Below are positions 42,219-50,837 of a stretch of DNA of 64,000 bases, one piece after another. Both the position numbers and the translations under genes were made by a program. Every line of letters starts with the position of its first letter. Positions within the stretch are counted from its first letter, which is position 1. Under the pieces are notes generated by a model. That model worked only from the letters and a program-made list of their open reading frames with translations, did no database searches and was not told where the DNA came from. Source of the stretch: Salinigranum rubrum (lineage in GTDB: Archaea > Halobacteriota > Halobacteria > Halobacteriales > Haloferacaceae); the NCBI RefSeq assembly GCF_002906575.1, contig NZ_CP026309.1, positions 1,860,001 to 1,924,000 on the forward strand, in the 5' to 3' direction.

Positions 42219-43952
42219 ATGACAGACACACCAGAGATCCTGGTCATCGGTGGGGGATCGACCGGGACAGGGATCGTGCGGGACCTGGCGATGCGTGGGA
42301 TGGACGCCACGCTGGTCGAACAGGGGAACCTGACGCACGGGACGACGGGCCGGATGCACGGTCTGCTCCACAGCGGCGGGCGGTACGCGGTCACGGACCA
42401 GCCGAGCGCCAAGGAGTGTATCGAGGAGAACCGGGTGCTGCGAGAGATTGCGAGCCACTGCGTCGAGATGACCGGCGGACTGTTCGTCAAACGGCCCGAG
42501 GACACCGAGGAGTACTTCGAGAAGAAGCTCAAGGGCTGTAAGGAGTGTGACATCCCGACGGAGGTGCTGTCGAACGAGGAGGCCCGGCAACTAGAGCCGT
42601 ACCTCGCGAAGGACATCGACAAGGCGATCCGGGTACCCGACGGGGCCATCGACCCGTTCCGACTCTGCGTCGCCAACGCCGCCAGCGCCGAGGAACACGG
42701 CGCGCGCATCGAGACGCACTCGAAGGTCGTCGACGTCCTCGTCGAGGCGGGCGAGGTCGTCGGCGTCGAGGTCGAACACGCCTCGGGCGAGGGGAAACGC
42801 GTCCACGGACGGGCCGGCGGTCGCGAGAAGATCTACGCGGACTACGTGGTGAATGCGACGGGCGCGTGGGCCGGTCGGGTGGGAGACATGGCCGGCGTCG
42901 ACATCGAGGTCCGTCCCTCGAAGGGCGTCATGACCATCATGAACGTCCGGCAGGTCGACACGGTCATCAACCGCTGCCAGCCCAAAGGGAACGCCGACAT
43001 CATCGTCCCGCACGAGACGACGGCCATTCTCGGCACCACCGACGAGGAGGTCGAAGACCCCGAGGACTACCCCGAGGAGCAGTGGGAGGTCGACCTGATG
43101 ATCTCCGAGCTCTCGAAGCTCGTTCCCATGCTGAAGGAGGCGCGGACCATCCGCTCGTTCTGGGGCGTTCGCCCGCTGTACGAACCGCCGGGGACCGGGA
43201 CGACGGACCCGACGGACATCACGCGCGACTTCTTCTTGCTCGATCACGGCGACCGCGACGACCTCCCGGGGATGACGAGCATCGTCGGCGGGAAGTTCAC
43301 CACCTACCGCATGATGGCGGAGAAGATATCCGACCACGTCTGCGAGAAGTTCGGCGACCGGACCGACTGTCGGACCGCCGACGTGCCGCTCCCGGGCAGC
43401 GAGGACTTCTCGGTCCTGCGCGACTACATGGACGAGTTCGGCCTCCGCTCGCCCATCGGCCGCCGCTCCGTCCAGCGACTGGGCTCCCGCGCGGACGAGG
43501 TGCTGAAGACGGACGGACCGAACCCCACGGTCTGTGAGTGTGAGGGCGTCACCCGCGCCGAGGTCAGAGACGCCATCGACAAGGCGGGCTCCGACCTCAA
43601 CGCCGTCCGACTTCGCACCAGGGCCTCGATGGGGAACTGTCAGGGCGCCTTCTGCTGTCACCGGATGGCGAACGCGCTCGCCGTGGAGTACCCCGAACCC
43701 GTCGCCCGCGAGGCGCTCGACGAACTGTACCAGGAGCGCTGGAAGGGTGAGAAGCACGCGCTGTGGGGCGAACAGCTCTCACAGGCGATGCTGAAGCACC
43801 TGCTGCACGCGACGACGATGAACCGCGACCGCGACCCCGTTCGTCGCGGGAACGAGATCGACTTCGGCGCGTTCGACGGCGGTCCGGCGGTCGGTGACGA
43901 CTCGGGGGCCACGCGCGCCGCGGCGGACGGAGGACGGCGGGATGCCGATTAG
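42219..43952 (+). CDS. glpA: Anaerobic-type glycerol-3-phosphate dehydrogenase subunit A
   Basis: 577 residues. [19 protein letters not shown] binds [19 protein letters not shown] and [10 protein letters not shown] are typical of the GlpA/GlpD family. The C-terminal part has the BFD-like 2Fe-2S cysteines ([11 protein letters not shown] and GNCQGAFCC). It oxidises glycerol-3-phosphate to dihydroxyacetone phosphate together with GlpB and GlpC, passing electrons to the membrane quinone pool. Its last 11 bases overlap glpB. The C-terminal 40 residues are an acidic, poorly conserved tail. Confidence 0.95.
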   Translation: MTDTPEILVIGGGSTGTGIVRDLAMRGMDATLVEQGNLTHGTTGRMHGLLHSGGRYAVTDQPSAKECIEENRVLREIASHCVEMTGGLFVKRPEDTEEYFEKKLKGCKECDIPTEVLSNEEARQLEPYLAKDIDKAIRVPDGAIDPFRLCVANAASAEEHGARIETHSKVVDVLVEAGEVVGVEVEHASGEGKRVHGRAGGREKIYADYVVNATGAWAGRVGDMAGVDIEVRPSKGVMTIMNVRQVDTVINRCQPKGNADIIVPHETTAILGTTDEEVEDPEDYPEEQWEVDLMISELSKLVPMLKEARTIRSFWGVRPLYEPPGTGTTDPTDITRDFFLLDHGDRDDLPGMTSIVGGKFTTYRMMAEKISDHVCEKFGDRTDCRTADVPLPGSEDFSVLRDYMDEFGLRSPIGRRSVQRLGSRADEVLKTDGPNPTVCECEGVTRAEVRDAIDKAGSDLNAVRLRTRASMGNCQGAFCCHRMANALAVEYPEPVAREALDELYQERWKGEKHALWGEQLSQAMLKHLLHATTMNRDRDPVRRGNEIDFGAFDGGPAVGDDSGATRAAADGGRRDAD

Positions 43953-45207
43953 CGAGGACGTCGTCGTCGTCGGCGGCGGAATCGCCGGCTCCGTGGCCGC
44001 GCTCTCCGCCGCCGAGACGGGCGCGAGCGTCCGCCTCGTCACCCACAAGAAGAGCACGCTCCGGCACGCGAGCGGTCTCGTCGACGTGCTCGGGTACACG
44101 TCCGACGGCGACGGGCCGCTCGTCGACCCGTTCGAGGGACTCGGCGACCTGCCCGAGGGCCACCCCTATCGCGTCGTCGGCGAGGAGGCCATCCGCGAGG
44201 GGCTCGCGACGTTCGACGAGGTCGTCGGCGACGAGTACCTCGGCGGGCACACGGACGCGAACGCGCTCGTCCCGACCCACGGCGGCGCGGTGAAGCCGAC
44301 GGCGCGGTATCCGAGGGCGGCCGCCGCGGGAATCGCCTCGGACGACCGCGACATGCTGCTGGTGGGGTTCGAGTCGATGACCGACTTCGAGGCGTCGCTG
44401 GCGGCCGCTCACCTCGACGCGGCCGGCGTCCCCTTCGAGGCGTCGGGCGTCACGGTCGCGTTCCCGCGGAACTTCCGGGCGGACGCGAAGGTCACCCGGT
44501 TCGCGAAGGCGCTCGACACCGACGAGGACGTCGGCGGACGGGGGACGAGAGAGGCGCTCGCGGCGACGGTCGAGCCCCACCTGGACGGTGCGGAGCGCGT
44601 CGGGTTTCCCTCTCTCCTCGGCGACGACCGCCGCCACGAGGTGCGCGCCGACCTCGAAGCGTACCTGGACGCGGAGGTGTTCGAGGTCCCGATGGGACCG
44701 CCCTCGCTGCCCGGCCTCCGCCTCGAAGACCTCCTCTTCGCCGCGCTCGACGCGGCCGGGGTTCGCATCTCCTCGGGGAACAAGGCGGTCGGCTACGAGA
44801 CCGACGACGGCGAGGTGTCGGCCGTCGTGGTCGACCGAAAGGGCCGAGAGATTCCCTACCACGCCAGCGCGGTCGTCCTCGCGACGGGGGGCCTCGTGGG
44901 GAAGGGAATCGCCTCCTCCCGGGAGGGCGTCCGCGAACCGCTGTTCGACTGTTACGTCCCCCACCCCGACGACCGCTACGACTGGTTCGTCGACGACGCC
45001 TTCGGCGACCACCCCTTTACTTCGTTCGGCGTGGTGCCCGACGACCGACTCCGTCCCACCCGTGCGGACGGACACGCAGAGTTCGAGAACCTCTTCGCCG
45101 CCGGCGGTGTCGTCGGCGGCGCGAACGTCGCGGCCGAGAAATCGGCCAGCGGCGTCTCCCTCGCGACCGGTGTGGTCGCGGGCCGCGAGGCTGGTGAATC
45201 CGCATGA
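43942..45207 (+). CDS. glpB: Anaerobic glycerol-3-phosphate dehydrogenase subunit B
   Basis: 421 residues. [24 protein letters not shown] is shortened here to its core [10 protein letters not shown], the FAD/FMN-binding start. The segments [14 protein letters not shown] and [13 protein letters not shown] near the C-terminus are characteristic. ATG 43942 is preceded by a GGAGGACGG ribosome-binding sequence and overlaps glpA by 11 bases; the upstream GTG reads out of coding character. It overlaps glpC by four bases. GlpB couples flavin oxidation in GlpA to the Fe-S subunit GlpC. Confidence 0.93.
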   Translation: MPISEDVVVVGGGIAGSVAALSAAETGASVRLVTHKKSTLRHASGLVDVLGYTSDGDGPLVDPFEGLGDLPEGHPYRVVGEEAIREGLATFDEVVGDEYLGGHTDANALVPTHGGAVKPTARYPRAAAAGIASDDRDMLLVGFESMTDFEASLAAAHLDAAGVPFEASGVTVAFPRNFRADAKVTRFAKALDTDEDVGGRGTREALAATVEPHLDGAERVGFPSLLGDDRRHEVRADLEAYLDAEVFEVPMGPPSLPGLRLEDLLFAALDAAGVRISSGNKAVGYETDDGEVSAVVVDRKGREIPYHASAVVLATGGLVGKGIASSREGVREPLFDCYVPHPDDRYDWFVDDAFGDHPFTSFGVVPDDRLRPTRADGHAEFENLFAAGGVVGGANVAAEKSASGVSLATGVVAGREAGESA

Positions 45208-46499
45208 GTGACGCACAATCCCCCGCAGACTTCGACTTCGAACCCGTTGACGAGTACGAACCCGTCGAGGTGTTCGACGACGGTATGGACCTCCGCCCCG
45301 GCGCGGACAACTGCTACAAGTGCACGGCGTGTGATACGTCGTGTCCGGTCGCCGAGGTCGACGACGAGTTCCCGGGACCGAAGTTCCAGGGGCCCGAGCA
45401 GTGGCGGCTCAAGCGCAAGGAGGACGTCGAAATCGACGACTCCATCATGTCCTGTTCGAACTGCATGCGCTGTGACAACGCCTGTCCCTCCAGCGTGCCC
45501 CTGAGCCAGATGCACAACGAAGCGAGGGGAGAGTACGTCGAGAACCAGATGGACCACCGCTCGCGAGAGTACATCAGAAACAGGATCCTCTCGAACTACC
45601 GGACGCTCGCCGAACTGGGGAGCAAGGTTCCGCGGCTCACCAACTTCGTGATGGGTAACTCTCTCGTCCAGAAGATCAACGAGAAGACGCTCGGCATCAC
45701 GTCCGAGCGAGAGTTCCCCGAGTTCGCCTCCCAGACGTTCCGCGAGTGGTGGGCCGAGCGCGGCGGCGCGCAGATAGAGAGCGACGAGAAGCGCATCGCG
45801 TACTTCCACGGGTGTTACTCGAACTACAACACGCCGGAGGTCGGGAAGGCGCTCGTTCGCGTGTTCGAGGAGTTCGGCTACGAGGTCGCGGTCCCCCGCC
45901 AGCGCTGTTCGGGCACGCCGATGTTCGCCAACGGGATGCTGGACGACGCCGAGCGCGCCGCGAAGGTGAACGTCCCCGAGTTCAAGGACCTCATCGACGA
46001 GGGGTACGACGTCATCGCCTCCTGTACCTCCTGTTCGATGTCGCTGAAGCAGGAGTACCCCGAACTGTTCCAGATATCGGGGATAGACGAGGTGTCGAAC
46101 CACACGTACGAGGCGCTGGAGTACCTCCGCATCTACGAGGACGTCGAGGGTGCCCTGGAGGGCAGGACGGTCGACTACCCGGACCTGGCGTACCACGCGC
46201 CGTGTCACGCCCGTAACCAGGGGCTCGACCGACAGGCGGTGGAACTCTTTCGGGAAGTCGACGGCTTCGAGATAGAGGACGTCGGTTCCTCCTGCTCCGG
46301 CATCTCGGGGACCTACGGCTGGAAGTCCGAGAAGTACGAGAAGTCGATGAAGATCGGCGAGGACATGTTCGACCACATGCGCCACGCCAAGGGCACCGTC
46401 GGGATGACGGAGTGTCCCACCTGCTCGATGCAGATGGCCCACGGCAGCGGCTACGAGATCCGTCACCCCCTCCAGTTGCTCGAAGAAGCGGTCGTCTGA
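45204..46499 (+). CDS. glpC: Anaerobic glycerol-3-phosphate dehydrogenase subunit C
   Basis: 431 residues. Two 4Fe-4S clusters are shown by CYKCTACDTSCPV and CSNCMRCDNACP near residues 37 and 84. Two CCG domains follow (YFHGCYSNYNTPEVGK with RCSGTPM, and YHAPCHARNQG with SCSGISGTYG), as in heterodisulfide-reductase-like electron carriers. It anchors the complex at the membrane and hands electrons to quinone. Start overlaps glpB (ATGA), completing the translationally coupled operon. Confidence 0.95.
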   Translation: MSDAQSPADFDFEPVDEYEPVEVFDDGMDLRPGADNCYKCTACDTSCPVAEVDDEFPGPKFQGPEQWRLKRKEDVEIDDSIMSCSNCMRCDNACPSSVPLSQMHNEARGEYVENQMDHRSREYIRNRILSNYRTLAELGSKVPRLTNFVMGNSLVQKINEKTLGITSEREFPEFASQTFREWWAERGGAQIESDEKRIAYFHGCYSNYNTPEVGKALVRVFEEFGYEVAVPRQRCSGTPMFANGMLDDAERAAKVNVPEFKDLIDEGYDVIASCTSCSMSLKQEYPELFQISGIDEVSNHTYEALEYLRIYEDVEGALEGRTVDYPDLAYHAPCHARNQGLDRQAVELFREVDGFEIEDVGSSCSGISGTYGWKSEKYEKSMKIGEDMFDHMRHAKGTVGMTECPTCSMQMAHGSGYEIRHPLQLLEEAVV

Positions 46500-46533
46500 G
46501 CGGGGTGAGCGGGGCGAGTCGCGAATCCGACGC

Positions 46534-46761
46534 TCACCACACGCGCACGCCGTCGTCGGAGTCGATTTCGACGTGAAGCCCGTCGTGCGACCACTCGATG
46601 CGGATCCGCTCGGTGCTGTTCGCGACCAGCGTGTCGACGGACTCCAGATCGACGAACGCCGTGAGCGGGTCGAGGTCGGTCGGGTCGACGCCCTTGGCGG
46701 CGGCGACTTCGTTCGCGACGCGAACGCTGAGGTCGGTCTCGTTCGAACCGGCGTCACTCAT
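46534..46761 (-). CDS. HalOD1 output-domain protein
   Basis: 75 residues. LSVRVANEVAAAKGVDPTDL, PLTAFVDLESVDTLV and RIEWSHDGLHVEID follow the pattern of the haloarchaeal output domain HalOD1, a small effector domain proposed from comparative genomics with no known biochemical role. ATG 46761 is preferred over GTG 46764. It lies 90 bases downstream of the glpA-like paralogue on the same strand and may share its transcript. Confidence 0.8.
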   Translation of the reverse strand: MSDAGSNETDLSVRVANEVAAAKGVDPTDLDPLTAFVDLESVDTLVANSTERIRIEWSHDGLHVEIDSDDGVRVW

Positions 46762-46851
46762 CACCGCACGATAGTCGCGGAATCGAATAATTCCCCGTCA
46801 GACTCACGGCAGACGTCGACGAGTCGTCGACGACTCGTCGGCGTCTGAAGC

Positions 46852-48096
46852 TCAGTCGTCCGCGACGACGTCCTCGTCGGTCGGGGAACGCGCGTCGTAC
46901 GCCGAGACGAACTCGTTCAGCGTCGTGGGGTCGTCCGCGCCGGGGAGGGGCTCTTCGGCGGTTCGACACGGCTCGTCGACGTCGAGACGGTCGGCGACGA
47001 GGTCCGCCGTCTGCTCGGCCATCAGCCGGTAGGAGGTCAGCTTCCCGCCGACGACGCTCGCGAAGTTCTCTACCTCCTCGGCGTGGTCGAGGACGAAGAA
47101 CCCGCGGGAGATACCGCGGTTCGCCCCCCGCCCGCCGCTTTGGCTCCTCCGGGAGTCCTCGTCGGGCGCGTACAGCGGCCGGACGCCCCACCACGCCCGG
47201 AGGGTCTCACAGTCGCGGACGGCGGGGAGCATGTCGCCGCACTCGTCGAACATCTTCTGGATTTCCCCCTCGTCCTGGGGGTAGTCGTCGGGGTCGTCGA
47301 CGACGTTGCTCGTCGTCCCCAGGACGACCTGGTCGTCGTGCGGGATGACGATGTCGCCGTCGTCCGGTTCGCGACACCGGTTGAGGACCGGTCCCAGGTC
47401 GGCGTAGTCGACCGAGACCATCACGCCGCTCGTGGGGCGCATCTCGACGTCGACGCCGGCCTTCTCGGCGACCTGCCCCGCCCACGCGCCCGTCGAGTTC
47501 ACCACGTACGTCGCCGCGACGTCGACGTTCGCGCTCCCCCCGAGTCGCGTCCCCACGATGCGGCCGTCTTCGACGGTAAACGACTCCAGCGGGGCGTCCC
47601 GCAGGACGGTTCCGCCGCGTTGCTCGACGTCGGCCGCGTTGGCCGCGACGAGCCGCGAGGGGTAGACGACGGCGTCAGGGACGATCATCGCCCGTTCGAC
47701 CTCGGGGGCGAGGTCCGGGACGCGCTCGCGTGCCTCCTCGTCCGAGATAACCTCGGCGTCGATGCCGTACTCGCGACAGGCCGCGAGCTTCGCGTCGAAG
47801 TAGTCGGGGTCGTCCGCCGCGAGTTGGAGGAAGAGCCCGCCGGTGTCGCCGACGCAGTGCCCGGCGATGTCGCGGAGGATGCGGTTCTCCGCGATGCACT
47901 CGCGGGCGCCGACCTCGTCGGCCTCGGCGTACCGGGCGCCGCTGTGGAGGAGGCCGTGTGACCGCCCCGTCGTCCCCGAGGAGAGTCCCCCCCTCTCTGC
48001 GAGCGTCACGTCGACCCCGCGGAGGGCGAGGTCGCGGGCGACACCCGCACCGGTTGCGCCACCGCCGACCACCAGCACGTCCGTTCGGTGTGTCAT
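46852..48096 (-). CDS. GlpA paralogue lacking the 2Fe-2S domain
   Basis: 414 residues. VVGGGATGAGVARDLALRG, TGRSHGLLHSGARYA and WWGVRPLYAP match GlpA, but the protein ends after AYDARSPTDED without the cysteine-rich BFD region present in the GlpA at 42219. It also carries a basic insert (SRRSQSGGRGANRG) in the middle, odd for this organism. No glpB or glpC accompanies it. It may be a stand-alone FAD-dependent glycerol-3-phosphate or other hydroxyacid oxidase. Start ATG 48096, preferred over the preceding TTG. Confidence 0.8.
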   Translation of the reverse strand: MTHRTDVLVVGGGATGAGVARDLALRGVDVTLAERGGLSSGTTGRSHGLLHSGARYAEADEVGARECIAENRILRDIAGHCVGDTGGLFLQLAADDPDYFDAKLAACREYGIDAEVISDEEARERVPDLAPEVERAMIVPDAVVYPSRLVAANAADVEQRGGTVLRDAPLESFTVEDGRIVGTRLGGSANVDVAATYVVNSTGAWAGQVAEKAGVDVEMRPTSGVMVSVDYADLGPVLNRCREPDDGDIVIPHDDQVVLGTTSNVVDDPDDYPQDEGEIQKMFDECGDMLPAVRDCETLRAWWGVRPLYAPDEDSRRSQSGGRGANRGISRGFFVLDHAEEVENFASVVGGKLTSYRLMAEQTADLVADRLDVDEPCRTAEEPLPGADDPTTLNEFVSAYDARSPTDEDVVADD

Positions 48097-48308
48097 CAAA
48101 CGTCATTGGTCTGTGAAGACTTGACTCTTCGCCCGGTCCGCCCTCGGGGACGTGCGCGACGAGACAGAGCGGCACTGGAAGGACGGCGTTCGTCGTCGGC
48201 TTCACCCGCAGGACGGCGGGGACTCGACCCGGCGAGTGTGAGGACCGGCGACCGGGGCCGGAGGCGGGACCGAAGCGGCTAACACCCTCGGTCCGAACAG
48301 AGGAGGGT

Positions 48309-48575
48309 ATGGAACGACTCGTCACCGTCGTCCCGGAGGCTGGCCTGCACGCCCGTCCCGCGTCGAAGTTCGTCGAGACCGCGAACGAGTACGACTGCGA
48401 CATCCAGATCGGCCCCAAGGACGGCGACCTCGCCCCCGCTCGGAGCATGCTCGCCGTGACGGGTCTCGGCGTGAAGTCGGGCGAGACGGTGCGACTCGTC
48501 GCCGAAGGCGAAGACAGCGAGGCCGCGCTGGACGCGCTGGAAGCGGTGCTCTCGACCGAAGAGGTCGAAGGGTAG
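48309..48575 (+). CDS. ptsH: Phosphocarrier protein HPr
   Basis: 88 residues. PEAGLHARPASKFVETAN contains the phosphorylatable His14, and ARSMLAVTGLGV the Ser region of HPr. It passes phosphate from enzyme I to DhaM and, in other haloarchaea, to fructose-specific components. GAGGAGGGT just before ATG 48309 is a strong ribosome-binding site. It converges on dhaM with 20 bases between stops. Enzyme I is not in this window. Confidence 0.9.
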   Translation: MERLVTVVPEAGLHARPASKFVETANEYDCDIQIGPKDGDLAPARSMLAVTGLGVKSGETVRLVAEGEDSEAALDALEAVLSTEEVEG

Positions 48576-48595
48576 TTCAGCTCCGTTCGTTCGGG

Positions 48596-48979
48596 TCAGT
48601 TCAGCTTCCGGTAGTCGCGGGCTTCCTCGGCCGACGCCAGGACGGATTCGAGCGTCGCCTTCTTGCTCGTCGCCTCGACGGCGGCGTTGACGGCCGCTTC
48701 GAGGACGGGCGCGTCGGCGATGCGAACCTCGCTCTCCGACATCTCCACCGCGAGTTCGGCGTTCATCACCGCGCTCCCGAGGTCGACGAGGAGGACGACG
48801 CCGTCGCCGTCGTCGGCCGCTTCGATGGCCTCCTGAATGCGGTCGACGGACGTGCCGAGACTGCCGTCTTTCCCGCCGCCCGCCGGTTCGATACTCGCGC
48901 CCGACGCCATCTGTGCCGCCACCTCACAGATTCCCTCGGCCGCCTTCGCCGAGTGTGAGACGACGACGAGGCCGACCAT
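48596..48979 (-). CDS. dhaM: PTS-dependent dihydroxyacetone kinase, phosphotransferase subunit DhaM
   Basis: 127 residues, EIIA-mannose-like domain only. LVVVSHSAKAAEGI gives the active His9; VVLLVDLGSAVMNAELAVEM is characteristic. It takes phosphate from HPr and rephosphorylates the ADP bound to DhaL. ATG 48979 is immediately after the dhaL stop, so the genes are coupled. Confidence 0.92.
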   Translation of the reverse strand: MVGLVVVSHSAKAAEGICEVAAQMASGASIEPAGGGKDGSLGTSVDRIQEAIEAADDGDGVVLLVDLGSAVMNAELAVEMSESEVRIADAPVLEAAVNAAVEATSKKATLESVLASAEEARDYRKLN

Positions 48980-49695
48980 CTACGACGCCTCCTCGCCCTC
49001 GCCGGCACCGTCGTCCGGAACCGTCGGCGACGTGGCGTCCTGTTCGACGTCGCCGTCGAGGTACTCCGTCGCCGTTTCGAGCAACTCTTCGAGGATGAAC
49101 AGCGTCGACGTCGCGCCGGGGTCCTGGTGACCGACGGAGCGCCACCCCAGATACGAGGCCCGACCCTTCGTCGCCCGCAGCGGGACGGTGTAGTTCACCC
49201 CGCGCTCGGCGGCGTCGACGGCCTTCGCCAGCGCTTCGAGGGGCGAGAGGCCGTCCTCCTCGATGGACTTCTTGTACGTGTGGACGGCGGGCGTGACGGC
49301 GTCGACCATCGTCTTCTGACCCAACTGGGCGCCGCCGCGGTCCTGAAGTTTTTCGAGGTAGGCCTCGGCGAAGGCGACGCTCGTCTCCGCGGTGATTCCC
49401 CCTCCAGTTCCTGGCTCGCGGTCATGATGGAACCGCCGTAGAGAGGACCGGCGGCACCGCCGACTTCGCTCACGATGGCCATCCCGACGGTTTTGACGAC
49501 CTCCGCGGGCTCGCCGTCCATCCCCTCGGTCTTCTCTAAGACCGTCTGGAACCCGCGGTTCATGTTCGCCCCGTGGTCGGCGTCGCCGATGGCCGAGTCG
49601 AGGTCCGTGAGGTACTTCTTCTCCTCGGCGAGTCGCTCGGCGATGTTCTCGAGTGCCGCGTGCAACGCCGCCACCTGGACGTCCGTGTCTGCCAT
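48980..49695 (-). CDS. dhaL: Dihydroxyacetone kinase subunit DhaL (frame change in the middle)
   Basis: ADP-binding subunit that phosphorylates DHA held on DhaK. The first frame reads from ATG 49695 through YLTDLDSAIGDADHGANMNRGF (the Mg/ADP-binding aspartates) and GGAAGPLYG to TASQELEG. The second continues with GITAETSVAFAEAYLEKL, LGQKTMVDAVTPA and YLGWRSVGHQDPGATS to a stop at 48980. One added base in the run at 49398-49402 joins them; the span is one short of a multiple of three. Restored length 238 residues, about 25 beyond typical DhaL because of an acidic tail. It has its own TATA box. Confidence 0.88.
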
Positions 49696-49714
49696 GCCAC
49701 CGAATCAGCCGGCA

Positions 49715-49724
49715 GGAAAATAAG
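49715..49724 (-). promoter_or_regulatory. Internal TATA box before dhaL
   Basis: CTTATTTTCC about 25 bases upstream of ATG 49695, between dhaK and dhaL. It suggests that dhaLM can be transcribed apart from dhaK. Confidence 0.5.
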
Positions 49725-49739
49725 GATACGGGCCGCGAC

Positions 49740-50741
49740 CTACTCTCGAACGGTCAGGGCCGGCGTGTCACACGGTGCTCCGATGAGTTCTTTTAACTCG
49801 TCGTCGACGGCACAGACCGTAATCGAGCAGCCCATCATGTCGAGCGACGTCATGTAGTCGCCGACCCACGCGTCCCACGTCTCCAGGCCGTGCTCGCCGA
49901 GAACCTCCTGCAGCTTGCGGTTGACGATGAACAGTTCCGACAGCGGCGTCCCGCCCATCCCGTTGACGATGGTGACGACCTCCTGTCCCTCGTCGAGAGC
50001 GAGGTCCTCCAGCACGCGCTCGGTGAGGTGTTCGGTGACCTCGTCGGCGCTCATCACGTCCGTGCGCTCGGTTCCGGGTTCGCCGTGGATGCCGATACCG
50101 AGTTCGATCTCGTCCTCGCCCAGGTCGAACGTCGGTTCGCCCTTCTCGGGGGTGACACAGGAGGTGAGCGCCATCCCCATCGTCCCGACGTTGTCGATGA
50201 CCTTCTCGGCGACCGCCTGTACTTCCTCCAGGCTCCCGCCCTGTGCCGCCTTCGCGCCGGCGGCCTTGTGGACGAGGATGGTCCCGCAGACGCCGCGCCG
50301 ACCGGAGGTGTACAGCGAGTCCTCGACGGCGACGTCGTCGTTCACGACGACCTGTGCGACGTCGACGCCTTCCATCTCCGCGAGTTCGGCGGCGGTGTCG
50401 AAGTTCATCACGTCGCCCTCGTAGTTCTTCACCACGCAGAGGACGCCCTCGCCGCCGTCACACGCCTGGATCATCTCCTGGAGCTGGTCCGCCGTCGGGG
50501 AGGTGAACACCTCGCCCGCCGCGGCCCCATCGAGCATCCCCTCGCCGAGGTAGCCCGCGTGTGTCGGCTCGTGTCCCGACCCCCCGCCCGAGACGATGCC
50601 CACCTTCCCGTCGACGGGGGCGTCCTCTCTCACGAGGACTTCGATTCCGTCGAGCCGCCGTACCTGGTCGGGGTACGCCGCGACCATCCCGTCGAGCATC
50701 TCGTCCACCACGTCCGCCGGTTCGTTGATGAGTTTCTTCAT
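49740..50741 (-). CDS. dhaK: Dihydroxyacetone kinase subunit DhaK
   Basis: 333 residues. IVSGGGSGHEPTHAGYLGEG forms the substrate pocket, VVKNYEGDVMNF is conserved, and GIGIHGEPG carries His219, which binds dihydroxyacetone covalently. It presents DHA to DhaL for phosphorylation. A CACTTTTCACC box lies about 30 bases upstream of ATG 50741. With dhaL, dhaM and ptsH it forms a phosphoenolpyruvate-dependent DHA pathway beside the glycerol genes. Confidence 0.95.
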   Translation of the reverse strand: MKKLINEPADVVDEMLDGMVAAYPDQVRRLDGIEVLVREDAPVDGKVGIVSGGGSGHEPTHAGYLGEGMLDGAAAGEVFTSPTADQLQEMIQACDGGEGVLCVVKNYEGDVMNFDTAAELAEMEGVDVAQVVVNDDVAVEDSLYTSGRRGVCGTILVHKAAGAKAAQGGSLEEVQAVAEKVIDNVGTMGMALTSCVTPEKGEPTFDLGEDEIELGIGIHGEPGTERTDVMSADEVTEHLTERVLEDLALDEGQEVVTIVNGMGGTPLSELFIVNRKLQEVLGEHGLETWDAWVGDYMTSLDMMGCSITVCAVDDELKELIGAPCDTPALTVRE

Positions 50742-50837
50742 GGCGCGTGCTACCAGACGGAGAACGAGGTGAAAAGTGTTTGTCGTGAATAATGAGTCGG
50801 GACGACCCTCTCGACGAACGACAGGTACGGCTCCGGC

